DNA from: G963674685 sp964591275
GTDB taxonomy: Bacteria; Lernaellota; Lernaellaia; JACKCT01
Assembly: GCA_964591275.1 (NCBI GenBank)
Contig: CAZQAE010000059.1
Location: 1-32,094 of the forward strand
Reading direction: 5' to 3'
DNA length: 32,094 nucleotides
Of this stretch, positions 1 to 7,807 are shown piece by piece (the first letter of the stretch is position 1; the number at the start of each line of letters is the position of its first letter). Position numbers and translations under genes: made by a program. A model generated the notes under the pieces. It was given only the letters and a program-made list of their open reading frames with translations. It was not told the DNA's origin and made no database searches.

Positions 1-726
1 TGGGCGGCTTTTCCTGCATTGGCTTCACTGGCGGCGGAACCTTCGCCGTTCATGAAAGCCACGCCGTAACCGCCGAAATTTTTATATTTTCCGTAAACGC
101 TAACGCCCAGGTCGCTGGTGCTGCTTCGGATCATTTTGTGGCCGGTGAGACCCGCATCCATGATGTAACGGTGAGTCCAGTAGTTATAAGCTTTCATGGC
201 CCAAGGCGTTGGGATGAGGCCGAATCGGACGTTAAAGGCTTTGGAAACCTTGTAGTTGAAAAAGGCATACTTAACATAAGCGGCGTACGGTCCGGCGCCG
301 GTCCTTCCGAGACCGGGTCGCATGGATGCGGCGGCGATTTCGGCAGCGGTCGGAAGAGCCGGGGCCTCGTCATCGTCGTCCGCATCATCGTCCATATCAT
401 CGTCCATGTCATCGTCCGCATCGTCATCAGACTGGGCCATTGGGTGGTTAGGCATAGCATCAGCTCTCATCGAATCGAGCGTGATGTTTGCCGACCAACT
501 CTTGCTGAGTTGAGCTTTGAGACCGAGGAATGTCCTCTCAAGGTAGAAGCCGTTGTGATCGATCGAATCGAAGCGAGCGTCATAATCCTCATTGTAGCTG
601 GACATGTTGTACTGCATAGTGAGCGAAGATCTTCCCGAAGGGTTTGATCTCCATGTCGCCAGCATAAACTACCCCGGCAGACAGCGTAAAAGCCGCGAAG
701 ATGACCAAAAGAACAAACTTTCTCAT
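1..726 (-). pseudogene. Porin-like outer-membrane beta-barrel, frameshifted and cut by the window edge
   Basis: The start at 726 has a strong Shine-Dalgarno (AAAGGAGGAAT) and encodes a signal peptide (MRKFVLLVIFAAFTLSAG, cleavage near VYA-GD) followed by GDMEIKPFGKIFAHY. This frame then stops at 589-591 after 45 codons. Around 609-617 the coding sense passes to another frame, which stays open to base 1 and reads YNMSSYNEDYDARF, a DDDADDDMDDD-type Asp run, then KYAFFNYKVSKAFNVRFGLIP and further barrel-like strands. The junction could be explained by loss of two bases (TATATG to TATG), which would restore HYMQYNM. The segment with FNVRFGLIP resembles FFGVRAGMIP in the porin at 911-2113, so the two are probably paralogues. 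It would act in the outer membrane as a porin. Whether the frameshift is real or a sequencing error cannot be decided here; the C-terminus lies outside the window. Confidence 0.75.
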
Positions 727-744
727 CCTAATTCCTCCTTTGTT

Positions 745-763
745 GTTCACCTGCATGGTGAAC
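745..763 (-). promoter_or_regulatory. Palindrome just upstream of the porin ribosome binding site
   Basis: A perfect 7-bp inverted repeat (GTTCACC and GGTGAAC, 5-base loop) lies immediately upstream of the Shine-Dalgarno of the frameshifted porin. Its position suits an operator or a 5'-leader hairpin affecting translation. No known regulator site was recognised. Confidence 0.35.
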
Positions 764-910
764 TAATGCTATTGAAGAGCAACGAACCAAAAAATCATAC
801 CCACGCTGGGCGCAAACACTAGCACAATAACTGGAAATGGCAAATAAAAATTTGCGATTATTTTCATGATGTTGACAAGGACACCCTAAAGAGAATTATC
901 TGGATAAAAC

Positions 911-2113
911 TTAAAAACTTAGGCGAATGCTCATATGCGTCTGCCGCTCGGCGTCAATGATATCGCCGGCATTGGAACCGGTCTTGTATTTTTCTTCAAA
1001 TGTTCTCATGCGGTAGTACGCCGCCAGATCGAATCTGCTCGTCGGACGGTAGAATACGCCCAGCCACGCCGTGTGATCTTCATCCTCATCTGCGGGAAGT
1101 TCTTCGGCGCCGACCCTGGACGAAATGATCGAATCGGAGGAATGATCGTTCGATGCTCTGGGATCTCTGAAGTCATATCTCAGGAAAGGTCCAAAGCGCA
1201 TAGGGCTTATCCAGCCTGCGTAAACGGACCCGCCGCGGCTTATTACCGGATTGCGGCCTGAACTGTAATCCCACATCCGCCCGACGGCTGAAACACCGGC
1301 GAAAACGGATTCGCCCCGCCAGGCCAAAAGCACGACGGCGCTTGTCCGATGATCATGTCGGGGACCGGGCAGGTCGCTGACCTTCGCGTAGCGTCCCGCG
1401 AGAGTCAAAGACAAAGCGCCAAGTGAGCCGGCCAGCGTGTTTCCGTTGACAGTCAGCCTCCCCGAGCCGGCTTTGTACCGATTTTTTTCCGTTTTTTTGT
1501 ATCCTTCGGCGTTTGTTATCTGAAATTCATAATCTCCCAGCCGACGGGGGAAATCGCCGTACAGACTCAAGCCCTGGTCGGCCTCAGGATCAAAATATCC
1601 AAAACGGTTGGCGGCGACCCGGTCCACGTAGCGCATGCTCCAGGCGCTTTCCGCCACGGGCAAATAGACTGAAGGGATCATTCCGGCGCGCACGCCGAAA
1701 AACCTTGAAGGCCTCCAATCGATCAAAACGTTTTTGAAGATCAGTTCCAGCCGACCATAATCCGGCGATCTTGTGGTTTCCGTGTCGCCGTCTCCGTCCG
1801 TGTCGGCCTCGATAGCGCTGAGGCGATCCGCTTCGATGAGAAAACGGCCCACGAGACCCGGCGTTGCAATCCCTTCCAGGCCAAGCTCGGCGCGCGTGAG
1901 GTCGAAAGCGTTGTAGTCGTTGGACGATGATCGGGGATCCGAGTCACGGTAGTAGCTCAGATCGTAGGAATAGCGGACGAACACCTCGCCGTGCATAACG
2001 ATTCGGCGCCCGACGGTTTCGGCCCGGACAAGCGCGGGAAGTGCGAAGATCAGCACACAGACCACCGCCATAAGAGGCAAAATACGATCAGCATGTCGCC
2101 GGCGATTGAGCAT
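911..2113 (-). CDS. Porin-like outer-membrane beta-barrel protein
   Basis: Probable general or phosphate-selective-type porin of about 400 residues. The start at 2113 (MLNRRRHADR) is chosen because an upstream in-frame start at 2200 would overlap the nifU-like gene, and because it gives a clean signal peptide (basic n-region, LMAVVCVLIFALPALVRA, then AET). The mature part has alternating aromatic and hydrophobic strands typical of barrels (GEVFVRYSYDLSYY, RLELIFKNVLIDWRPSRFF, VRAGMIPSVYLP). It ends in phenylalanine (MSIRLSF), the usual outer-membrane assembly signal. A DTDGDGDTE stretch near residue 110 may bind Ca2+. It lies 11 bp downstream of the nifU-like gene and may be cotranscribed, although the Shine-Dalgarno is weak. 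Substrate is unknown. Confidence 0.75.
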   Translation of the reverse strand: MLNRRRHADRILPLMAVVCVLIFALPALVRAETVGRRIVMHGEVFVRYSYDLSYYRDSDPRSSSNDYNAFDLTRAELGLEGIATPGLVGRFLIEADRLSAIEADTDGDGDTETTRSPDYGRLELIFKNVLIDWRPSRFFGVRAGMIPSVYLPVAESAWSMRYVDRVAANRFGYFDPEADQGLSLYGDFPRRLGDYEFQITNAEGYKKTEKNRYKAGSGRLTVNGNTLAGSLGALSLTLAGRYAKVSDLPGPRHDHRTSAVVLLAWRGESVFAGVSAVGRMWDYSSGRNPVISRGGSVYAGWISPMRFGPFLRYDFRDPRASNDHSSDSIISSRVGAEELPADEDEDHTAWLGVFYRPTSRFDLAAYYRMRTFEEKYKTGSNAGDIIDAERQTHMSIRLSF

Positions 2114-2124
2114 GAAACCTATTA

Positions 2125-2748
2125 CTATGGCGCAGGGTCTATGGAGCAAAAATGTTTGTTTGTGTAAAATTCGAGAAGTTCCTCGACTTCTCCTTTGCAT
2201 TCGCCGCAGCCGGTGCCGACCTTGGTTCTTTCCTGTAAGGTATAATACGTTCTGGCGCCTTCGAGGACGGCCTCCTCGATTTCCTGGTCAGTGACCTCCA
2301 TGCAGGCGCAGACAATGCGCTCCTGCTCCTTTTTGATTTTGTCGTTCATTCCGCTACGTTCGTAGTAGTCGTTGATGGCCGCACGCAGGGCCTTGTCGCC
2401 CAGGACGGAGCAGTGGATTTTATTGTCAGGCAAGCCCCCCAGGGCTTTGTTGATGTCTTTTGCGCTCAGATTGAAAGCGTCATTCAGTTTCATGCCTTTG
2501 GCCATTTCCGACATAATGGAAGTGCTGGCGATGGCGCTCGCGCATCCGAAAGTCTGCCATTTGCAGTCGCTGATGCTCTCTTTTTCCTTATCAACTTTAA
2601 TGGCCACGATCATCTCGTCGCCGCATTTGATATTGCCCGTCATGCCTCGACCGTCCGGCGCAAATTCACTTTCGTCCTTCATGATGTTCTTTGGATTCAT
2701 AAAATGATCTTTTACGATGTCTGTATACGCCCATTTTTCATCAGTCAT
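2125..2748 (-). CDS. nifU: NifU-like Fe-S cluster scaffold with C-terminal BFD-like [2Fe-2S] domain
   Basis: Scaffold on which the neighbouring cysteine desulfurase would build Fe-S clusters. Residues 1-130 form an IscU/NifU-N domain with the three ligand cysteines C42 (KCGDE, including the conserved Asp), C69 (FGCASA) and C113 (IHCSVLG). Residues 140-195 form a bacterioferritin-associated-ferredoxin-like domain with C147-x-C149 and C181-x2-C184, the four-Cys pattern of the central NifU [2Fe-2S] domain. The C-terminal Nfu (thioredoxin-like CxxC) domain of classical NifU is missing, so this is the two-domain form of 207 residues. Its ATG overlaps the nifS stop (ATGA at 2745-2748), implying translational coupling. 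No nitrogenase genes are seen, so a housekeeping Fe-S role is more likely than nitrogen fixation. Confidence 0.92.
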   Translation of the reverse strand: MTDEKWAYTDIVKDHFMNPKNIMKDESEFAPDGRGMTGNIKCGDEMIVAIKVDKEKESISDCKWQTFGCASAIASTSIMSEMAKGMKLNDAFNLSAKDINKALGGLPDNKIHCSVLGDKALRAAINDYYERSGMNDKIKKEQERIVCACMEVTDQEIEEAVLEGARTYYTLQERTKVGTGCGECKGEVEELLEFYTNKHFCSIDPAP

Positions 2749-3935
2749 GCCGGCCTCCTCGCGTATGCCGTGGACATTCCTCTGATTTTTTCAATGACTC
2801 GCGGCAGTGTTTCGATCACGTATTCAACGTCTTCCATCGTATTTTCCCGTCCCAGGCTCATGCGGATGGAGCCGTGCGCGTTTTCCGCAGACAATCCGGT
2901 GGCCATGATGACGTGCGAGGGATCCAGCGAACCCGAGGCGCAGGCTGAACCGGTGGAAACGGCGATGCCCTCCATGTCGAGATAAAGCAAAATGGATTCG
3001 CCCTCGGCGCCGAAAAAGGAAACGTTGAGCGTGTTGGGAAGGCTGTCGGTGGGATGGCCGACGAATATCACATCGGGAATTTTCTGCTCGACACCCTTTT
3101 TCAAGGCCATTTTCATTTCCAGAATGCGCTTCGTATCCTCTTCCATCTCCTTGACGCGCATTTCGATGGCTTTTCCCAGGCCCAAGATGCCAATCACATT
3201 TTCCGTTCCGGCGCGCCGTCCCCGCTCCTGGTGTCCTCCGCGAATCAGGGGGCAGAAGGGGACGCCCTGCTTGACGTAGAGCGCCGCCACGCCTTTGGGG
3301 CCGTAGAATTTGTGCGCGGACAGGGTCAGGAAGTCCACGTCGAGATCCCGGACGTTCACGGGAATTTTCCCGACCGCCTGAACCGCATCGGTGTGAAACA
3401 AGGCGCCGACCTCGTGTACAATTTTTGCGATGGATTTGATGTCCTGAATGGTTCCGATCTCGTTGTTGGCCATCATGACCGAAACAAGGCCGGTTTGCGG
3501 TGTGAGATATTCTCTGAGCTGGTCGAGACTGATCTTTCCGTACTTGTCCACCTCAAGGTACTTGACCTTAACGCTTTGTTCGCCGAGACATTTCGAGGTT
3601 TCCAGCACGCAAGGATGCTCAATGGTCGTCGTGATGATTTCCTGGACCGCCTGGCCTTTGAAACTGCAACCATGCCTGGTGCAGGTCAGTGAGGATAAAA
3701 CGGTATTGTTGGCTTCCGATCCGCTGCCGGCAAACATGATTTCTTTGGGCGACGCGCCGATAAAGGAGGCGACGGCTTTTCTCGCGTCCTCGACGTGATG
3801 CCTGGATTGCCGACCGTATTGATGGAGGCTGCTTGGGTTTCCAAACATGTCCAGCGCCTCGATTATTACCTTTTTAACTTCGGGGTGAAGAGGCGTGGTC
3901 GCGTTGTTGTCCAGGTAGATTTTTTTATCCGCCAT
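2745..3935 (-). CDS. nifS: Cysteine desulfurase (NifS/IscS family)
   Basis: PLP enzyme converting cysteine to alanine and passing persulfide sulfur to the NifU-like scaffold. The start at 3935 (MADKKIYLDNNATT) is chosen because AAGGAG lies 6 bases upstream; a longer in-frame start at 3998 adds 21 residues unlike the family. Visible in the 396-residue product are the N-terminal YLDNNATTPLHP signature, SGSEANN (phosphate binding), H107 in IEHPC, D183 in HTDAVQ, the PLP lysine K209 in SAHKFYGPKG, RGGHQERGRRAGTEN, and the mobile-loop cysteine C332 in STGSACASGS. The compact SACASG loop suits the IscS/NifS class. It is the first gene of an operon with the nifU-like gene. Confidence 0.95.
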   Translation of the reverse strand: MADKKIYLDNNATTPLHPEVKKVIIEALDMFGNPSSLHQYGRQSRHHVEDARKAVASFIGASPKEIMFAGSGSEANNTVLSSLTCTRHGCSFKGQAVQEIITTTIEHPCVLETSKCLGEQSVKVKYLEVDKYGKISLDQLREYLTPQTGLVSVMMANNEIGTIQDIKSIAKIVHEVGALFHTDAVQAVGKIPVNVRDLDVDFLTLSAHKFYGPKGVAALYVKQGVPFCPLIRGGHQERGRRAGTENVIGILGLGKAIEMRVKEMEEDTKRILEMKMALKKGVEQKIPDVIFVGHPTDSLPNTLNVSFFGAEGESILLYLDMEGIAVSTGSACASGSLDPSHVIMATGLSAENAHGSIRMSLGRENTMEDVEYVIETLPRVIEKIRGMSTAYARRPA

Positions 3936-4129
3936 TTGGCGCTCCTTACTCATAGGTTTTTTCTTAATAGTCATGCTGCCGCGCAAGCCCTCATACACCG
4001 CGGAGTATTCCCGATACTGGTGAAATAATAATCATAAAATCACCAAAGTCCAGTTTAGGAAACGGATAAAAAAGAGGTGAATTTTTAAAACTAAATGTCA
4101 GGATTTGGACAAATATGAATGCGTTTCAC

Positions 4130-4630
4130 TCAATCCGTATCGTCGTTGACGTCATCGTCTCCGGAGACTTCCGGGGCCGTGTAGAATATCTCCACCGTGA
4201 AAGACCCTTCATTGTCGTCGTAGGAATCGTCGTTGACAATAAGGTAGAGGACGCCTCCATCGTCGATCTCCTGCACATATTCAGCGCCCACAAGAAACTT
4301 TGTGCTGCTCAGATTGATCTGCCCGACAAGAGCGCCGGATGGCGCGTTTGGCATTGGGCAATCATCACCGCATTCGGTATCTATTTCAGATCCGTCGGGG
4401 TGAACAGCCACGCCGTTGGAGTTGAGGCGGACGGTTCCCGTGGCGATGATATGCAGACTGCCGGCGGGTTCAACTTCCACTTCCGTATCGAGCCACTTTT
4501 CGTTGTCGGCTTCAATATCGCCGCTGGCTTCGCCCTCGTCGCTGTCTTCGGTGGCGCTTCTGTTTTCACAACCGATTAGGAATGCGCACGTAAGAGCGCA
4601 CAGCAACCCAACGAAAAAGAGCTTTGTCAT
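4130..4630 (-). CDS. Lipoprotein with LecA (PA-IL)-like lectin domain
   Basis: Secreted lipoprotein of 166 residues: a signal peptide with lipobox LIGC (lipidated C21), an acidic linker, then a domain resembling the galactophilic lectin PA-IL/LecA. Supporting features are the opening TEVEVEPAGSLHIIATGTV, a CPMPNAPSGALVGQI segment matching LecA's Cys-GALV motif, LYLIVNDDSYDDNEGSF ending in TVEI (LecA: LIYND..YGNNSGSFSVNI), and acidic/Asn residues in the calcium-site loop. The tail SGDDDVNDDTD is a short version of the Asp-rich repeat seen elsewhere in the window. Sugar binding at the cell surface is inferred, not shown. It starts 13 bp after the small gene at 4644-4934 and may be cotranscribed with it. 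Confidence 0.72.
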   Translation of the reverse strand: MTKLFFVGLLCALTCAFLIGCENRSATEDSDEGEASGDIEADNEKWLDTEVEVEPAGSLHIIATGTVRLNSNGVAVHPDGSEIDTECGDDCPMPNAPSGALVGQINLSSTKFLVGAEYVQEIDDGGVLYLIVNDDSYDDNEGSFTVEIFYTAPEVSGDDDVNDDTD

Positions 4631-4643
4631 ATTCGAACTCCGA

Positions 4644-4934
4644 CTATGGCTGAACGACGACCTGCGACCTTGGGGAAAGCTTGGCTTGCCCGCCCTTTCG
4701 GTTTTCGAGAATCCCGGACTTCGGATCGATCACGCGAAGCATCGGGCCAAAGTTATTGGCGCCCGTTAATACTGGCCTGACCCATTCGCCGACATTGCAT
4801 TCGTGAAGCCTTTTTTTCTGCCCCTCGTCGTAGATGCTTCCACTCGGGCCGTCGCCGATTCCCTCCCGGGCACGATCTATCCTGTTGATGATCGCGTCGG
4901 CGCGGTGATTTCGAGAGCCTCCTCTTTTGCCCAT
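4644..4934 (-). CDS. Small hypothetical protein
   Basis: A 96-residue basic protein of no recognised family. It begins MGKRGGSRNHRADAI and has neither a signal peptide nor a membrane segment. Support comes from a good Shine-Dalgarno (AGGAGAGGAA just upstream of the ATG) and from tight spacing to the following lipoprotein gene on the same strand. The composition (many Gly, Arg, Pro) does not exclude a chance reading frame. The 291 bases upstream (4935-5225) hold no convincing gene. Confidence 0.45.
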   Translation of the reverse strand: MGKRGGSRNHRADAIINRIDRAREGIGDGPSGSIYDEGQKKRLHECNVGEWVRPVLTGANNFGPMLRVIDPKSGILENRKGGQAKLSPRSQVVVQP

Positions 4935-5225
4935 CTATTCCTCTCCTGGTCGAGGTTTGAAACTTGGCGCGTAATGTAGCATCGACGGTGGGCCACGTAA
5001 AGGAACGAAGCGCTTCGCACCTCGTATCAAAAAATTTAGCAATTTGAACGTTTTGCGCCCAGTGGGCCCCGAAGGGCGGCGGCTTTGAAGTGACTTGCGT
5101 GAAATATCACCTTTTTTTCGCGCACCCATGAAAGTCGTTGTCATTGCCCAAGGCGCATTCAACGCTTGCTATTTACTATTCTAATTGTAATCATCATCCA
5201 ATGATCGATTAATGCGGATATTCAA

Positions 5226-6320
5226 ATGCGGATGCCTTCCCAAATATTGACTTTGCTTTTACTCGTCTTGCTTTCTTCTGCTGGTCTCATTTCCTGCGGC
5301 TGCGGCGACCCTTCGGTAGGCTCAGGGCAGGCGGAGGATGATGACAACGATGATTCCGACTACGCGGACGATGACGCGGACGATGACGCGGATGACGACG
5401 CGGATGACGACGCGGACGATGACGCGGACGACGACGCGGATGACGATGTCGATGATGATGCGGACGACGATACGGATGACGACGCGGATGACGATGTCGA
5501 TGATGATGCGGACGACGATACGGATGACGACGCGGACGATGACGCGGACGATGATGATGACAACAATGGTTGCCTGCTTATGCGTTTAAAACGGGACGTC
5601 GACTGCGACGGAACGACGGATCGCTGCTATGAGTACACCTACGATGACGACGGGAACATGTTGACCGTTTCCACCGACAACGACTGCGACGGTACGCTGG
5701 ATGAGAACTGCAAGGAGTACACATATGATGCCGACGGAAACATGTTGACCGTTTCCACCGACAACGACTGCGACGGATCGCCGGACGAATACTGCAAGGA
5801 GTACACGTATGATGCGGACGGAAACATGTTGACTAAACAGACGGACAGCGACTGCGACGGAACGCCGGATCGCTGCATTGAGTATACCTACGATGCCGAC
5901 GGGAACATGTTGACCAGAAAGAAAGATGTGCAGTGCGACGGAACGATTGATGACTGCAGTGAGTACACCTACGATGCCGACGGGAACCAGTTGACTTTTT
6001 CCCAGGACCTTGACTGCGACGGAACACTGTTTAACTGCATTGAGTACACTTACGATGACTATGGGAACATGTTGGCCAGAGAGGATGACGACGACTGCGA
6101 CGGAACGCCGGATGACTGCTGGGAGTGGGAGCATACCTACGATGCAGACGGGAACATGTTGACCTCTTCCCTGGACAATGACTGCGACGGATCGCCGGAC
6201 GAATACTGCTGGGAGGTCACCTATGATGCCGACGGGAACATGTTGACCCTAACCCAGGATGATGACTGCGACGGAACGCCGGATTTCTGTTATGAGTATG
6301 AATACGAGTGCAACGAGTAA
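5226..6320 (+). CDS. Repeat lipoprotein: Asp-rich linker plus nine 28-residue DCDGTxD/YDADGNMLT repeats
   Basis: A 364-residue lipoprotein with signal peptide and lipobox LISC (C24). Residues 37-115 are a low-complexity (DDDA/DDDV/DDDT)n linker. From about residue 124 to the end are eight full and one partial units of about 28 residues, each combining a Ca-binding-like DCDGTPD element with two cysteines and an EYTYDADGNMLT element like the YD repeats of RHS/teneurin proteins. The acidic DxDG loops resemble thrombospondin type-3 repeats and suggest calcium-dependent folding. Two cysteines per repeat suggest disulfides outside the cytoplasm. No toxin or protease module follows, so this is not a complete RHS toxin; a surface stalk or adhesin role is a guess. 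No clear Shine-Dalgarno is seen. A start at codon 3 (MPSQ) is also possible. Confidence 0.8.
   Translation: MRMPSQILTLLLLVLLSSAGLISCGCGDPSVGSGQAEDDDNDDSDYADDDADDDADDDADDDADDDADDDADDDVDDDADDDTDDDADDDVDDDADDDTDDDADDDADDDDDNNGCLLMRLKRDVDCDGTTDRCYEYTYDDDGNMLTVSTDNDCDGTLDENCKEYTYDADGNMLTVSTDNDCDGSPDEYCKEYTYDADGNMLTKQTDSDCDGTPDRCIEYTYDADGNMLTRKKDVQCDGTIDDCSEYTYDADGNQLTFSQDLDCDGTLFNCIEYTYDDYGNMLAREDDDDCDGTPDDCWEWEHTYDADGNMLTSSLDNDCDGSPDEYCWEVTYDADGNMLTLTQDDDCDGTPDFCYEYEYECNE
5363..5561 (+). repeat. Asp-coding 12-nt minisatellite
   Basis: Tandem array of degenerate 12-mers of the type GCGGACGATGAC or GCGGATGACGAC (Ala-Asp-Asp-Asp), with GTC and ACG variants. It also contains a longer duplicated block (gacgatgtcgatgatgatgc, seen twice near 5443 and 5491). 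The array is in frame with the lipoprotein gene, so copy-number changes would leave the frame intact. Confidence 0.9.
5595..6317 (+). repeat. In-gene tandem repeat of about 81-87 nt (nine units)
   Basis: Each unit carries the recurring words ACTGCGACGGA, GAGTACACCTACGATG and CGACGGGAACATGTTGAC. Neighbouring units differ mainly in the linker codons. This coding array gives the 28-residue protein repeat and is prone to recombination-driven copy-number change. Confidence 0.9.
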
Positions 6321-6359
6321 ACGGAAGGGGTTAGTTTATTTTCCTAAATTGCTAATGGA

Positions 6360-6872
6360 CTAATACGGCAGACACCCCCAGAAGCAGCCATCGTAAATCG
6401 CCAGACAACCCAGCAGGCAACCGATGTCGTCGGCGCAGTCATCCCGGCATTCGTCCCATGCGTCGAAGCAACCGTTTAAGCAAGCCTCGTCGGCGTTGCA
6501 CTCGTCGGCGAAGCAGCCGGCGTAATCACCTTCACATTCATCAAGGCAGTTTTGATCGCTTCCGCAATTGTCCTTGCAGTCCAGGAAAGGCAGCGTGCAG
6601 CCGTCAGGGTCCAGGCAGTCCCTGTATGCGGGAAGGCACACGGCGTTCGGGCAGTCCAGCGTGTCGCAATCGACCAGGCAATCCCCATGACTTTCGTGGC
6701 ACTGCCTATCGTCGCCGCAGTCGAAGGCGCCGTCATCATCCGCCCCGTCATCGTCGTCGCCGGCGTCATCATTGTCATCATCGTCATCGTCGCCGCACCC
6801 GTTGATTATTGCGACGGATCCAAAAGCCAGAAGGCAGATTATTGCAAACCATAATTCTTTTTTGAAATGCAT
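6360..6872 (-). CDS. Cysteine-rich lipoprotein
   Basis: The start at 6872 (MHFKKELWFAIICLLAFGSV) is chosen for the GGGAGA ribosome site upstream and the clean lipoprotein signal with INGC (C26); the 28 codons further upstream do not look like protein. After the lipobox comes an Asp run, then a domain of about 120 residues with some two dozen cysteines. These repeat as a loose C-x3-C ... C-x3-C pattern (CLDECEGDYAGCFADEC, then CLNGCFDAWDECRDDC, then CLLGCLAIYDGCFWGC), suggesting disulfide-linked helical hairpins. No family was recognised. The gene starts 13 bp after the stop of the lamin-tail lipoprotein, so the two form an operon. Confidence 0.75.
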   Translation of the reverse strand: MHFKKELWFAIICLLAFGSVAIINGCGDDDDDDNDDAGDDDDGADDDGAFDCGDDRQCHESHGDCLVDCDTLDCPNAVCLPAYRDCLDPDGCTLPFLDCKDNCGSDQNCLDECEGDYAGCFADECNADEACLNGCFDAWDECRDDCADDIGCLLGCLAIYDGCFWGCLPY

Positions 6873-6885
6873 TGCGTCTCCCGCG

Positions 6886-7665
6886 TTAAGGCGTGTGCTC
6901 GCCAAGGAATGTGAAAGTATCCTCATCGTAGCAATCCCATTCGACCGCCGGATCAAAGGCGTCGGCGCCGTTCAGATCGCCTTGCGTGATAGTGTTTTTT
7001 CGCACCAGCGTTTGATTTTGGGTGGTGCATGGTTCTATGCCCCAATAATCTCCGGGGTCTTGCCCAATCTGGCCGAAAACATCCATTGTTGTGGTGTAGC
7101 AAATCAGTTCCAGGGCGTCATCGCCGTCGAAGCCAAACAGGTTTTTTTGTAAGTCGCAGACATCGATAATGTCGGCGTCGGCGCCGGGATTGCAAACAAC
7201 GTACACATTCCCCGGCGCGAGCGGCGTCGGCACGCTGGCGAGAAACTGAGCGCCGCCGGTTGGAGTATCGGCGCCGTCCAGGTATAACTGCACCGCGCAC
7301 ATGCTCATATCGACCGAGGCGCTTCCGGCATTGTACAACTCCAGGGCTTTGTTGTTTGAAGATCCTTCGATGTATTCGCTGAAAATGATGTTGTCCATGT
7401 CGTCGTCCATGTCGTCATCTACGTCGTCGTCTGTGTCATCATCGATGTCGTCATCTACGTCATCATCGATGTCGTCGTCCACGTCGTCGTCCGCGTCATC
7501 GTCCATGTTGTCGTCCGCGTCGTCATCAATGTCATCGTTAACAATATCATCGTCTGCGTCATCATCTGAATCATCATCGTCGCCGTCGCCAACGCACGAC
7601 CAGGCGCCGAAAAGCAGCAGGGAAACAAGGGCAAGCATCAGAGGCGCGCGCCATATATTCTTCAT
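6886..7665 (-). CDS. Lipoprotein with lamin-tail domain (LTD)
   Basis: A 259-residue lipoprotein: signal peptide with AWSC (C24), a long Asp-rich linker at about residues 28-92, then an LTD beginning IIFSEYIEGSSNNKALELYN, the characteristic start of bacterial surface LTDs. It continues with LAPGNVYVVCNPGAD and FGFDGDDALELIC, the usual G(D/N)DALxL strand. Bacterial LTDs are commonly found on secreted nucleases and surface proteins; here no catalytic domain accompanies it, so it is probably a binding or structural module. Upstream GGAG, 8 bases from the ATG, supports the start. Confidence 0.85.
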   Translation of the reverse strand: MKNIWRAPLMLALVSLLLFGAWSCVGDGDDDDSDDDADDDIVNDDIDDDADDNMDDDADDDVDDDIDDDVDDDIDDDTDDDVDDDMDDDMDNIIFSEYIEGSSNNKALELYNAGSASVDMSMCAVQLYLDGADTPTGGAQFLASVPTPLAPGNVYVVCNPGADADIIDVCDLQKNLFGFDGDDALELICYTTTMDVFGQIGQDPGDYWGIEPCTTQNQTLVRKNTITQGDLNGADAFDPAVEWDCYDEDTFTFLGEHTP

Positions 7666-7807
7666 CGTTACACTCCATCTGGTTTTTCAAGTCGTTCAAA
7701 CTCTTAAGGGGAAGTTTACATGAAATTCCGTATGAAATCATCAGTGGAATATGGTGATTGGCATTGCAAAGCCCTGAGCATGCCTGTGCCGCCGCTTTTC
7801 GCAATTA

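Noticed and set aside
873..905. TTGACA with an A/T-rich hexamer about 17 bases on, a possible plus-strand promoter
   Set aside because: It would read into the 3' end of a minus-strand gene, and the -10 match is poor.
4935..5162. 75-codon minus-strand open frame upstream of the small hypothetical gene
   Set aside because: No ribosome site, composition rich in Arg/Pro/Gly from GC runs, and no recognisable protein features.
5360..5566. Long Ser/Ala-rich open frame opposite the Asp repeats (similar ones at 322-513 and 7301-7723)
   Set aside because: These are antisense readings of GAY-rich minisatellites; the Asp-coding strand has signal peptides and domains.
5595..6317. Regular direct repeats that might suggest a CRISPR array
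   Set aside because: Repeats are in frame, contiguous and translated with no unique spacers; this is a coding tandem repeat.
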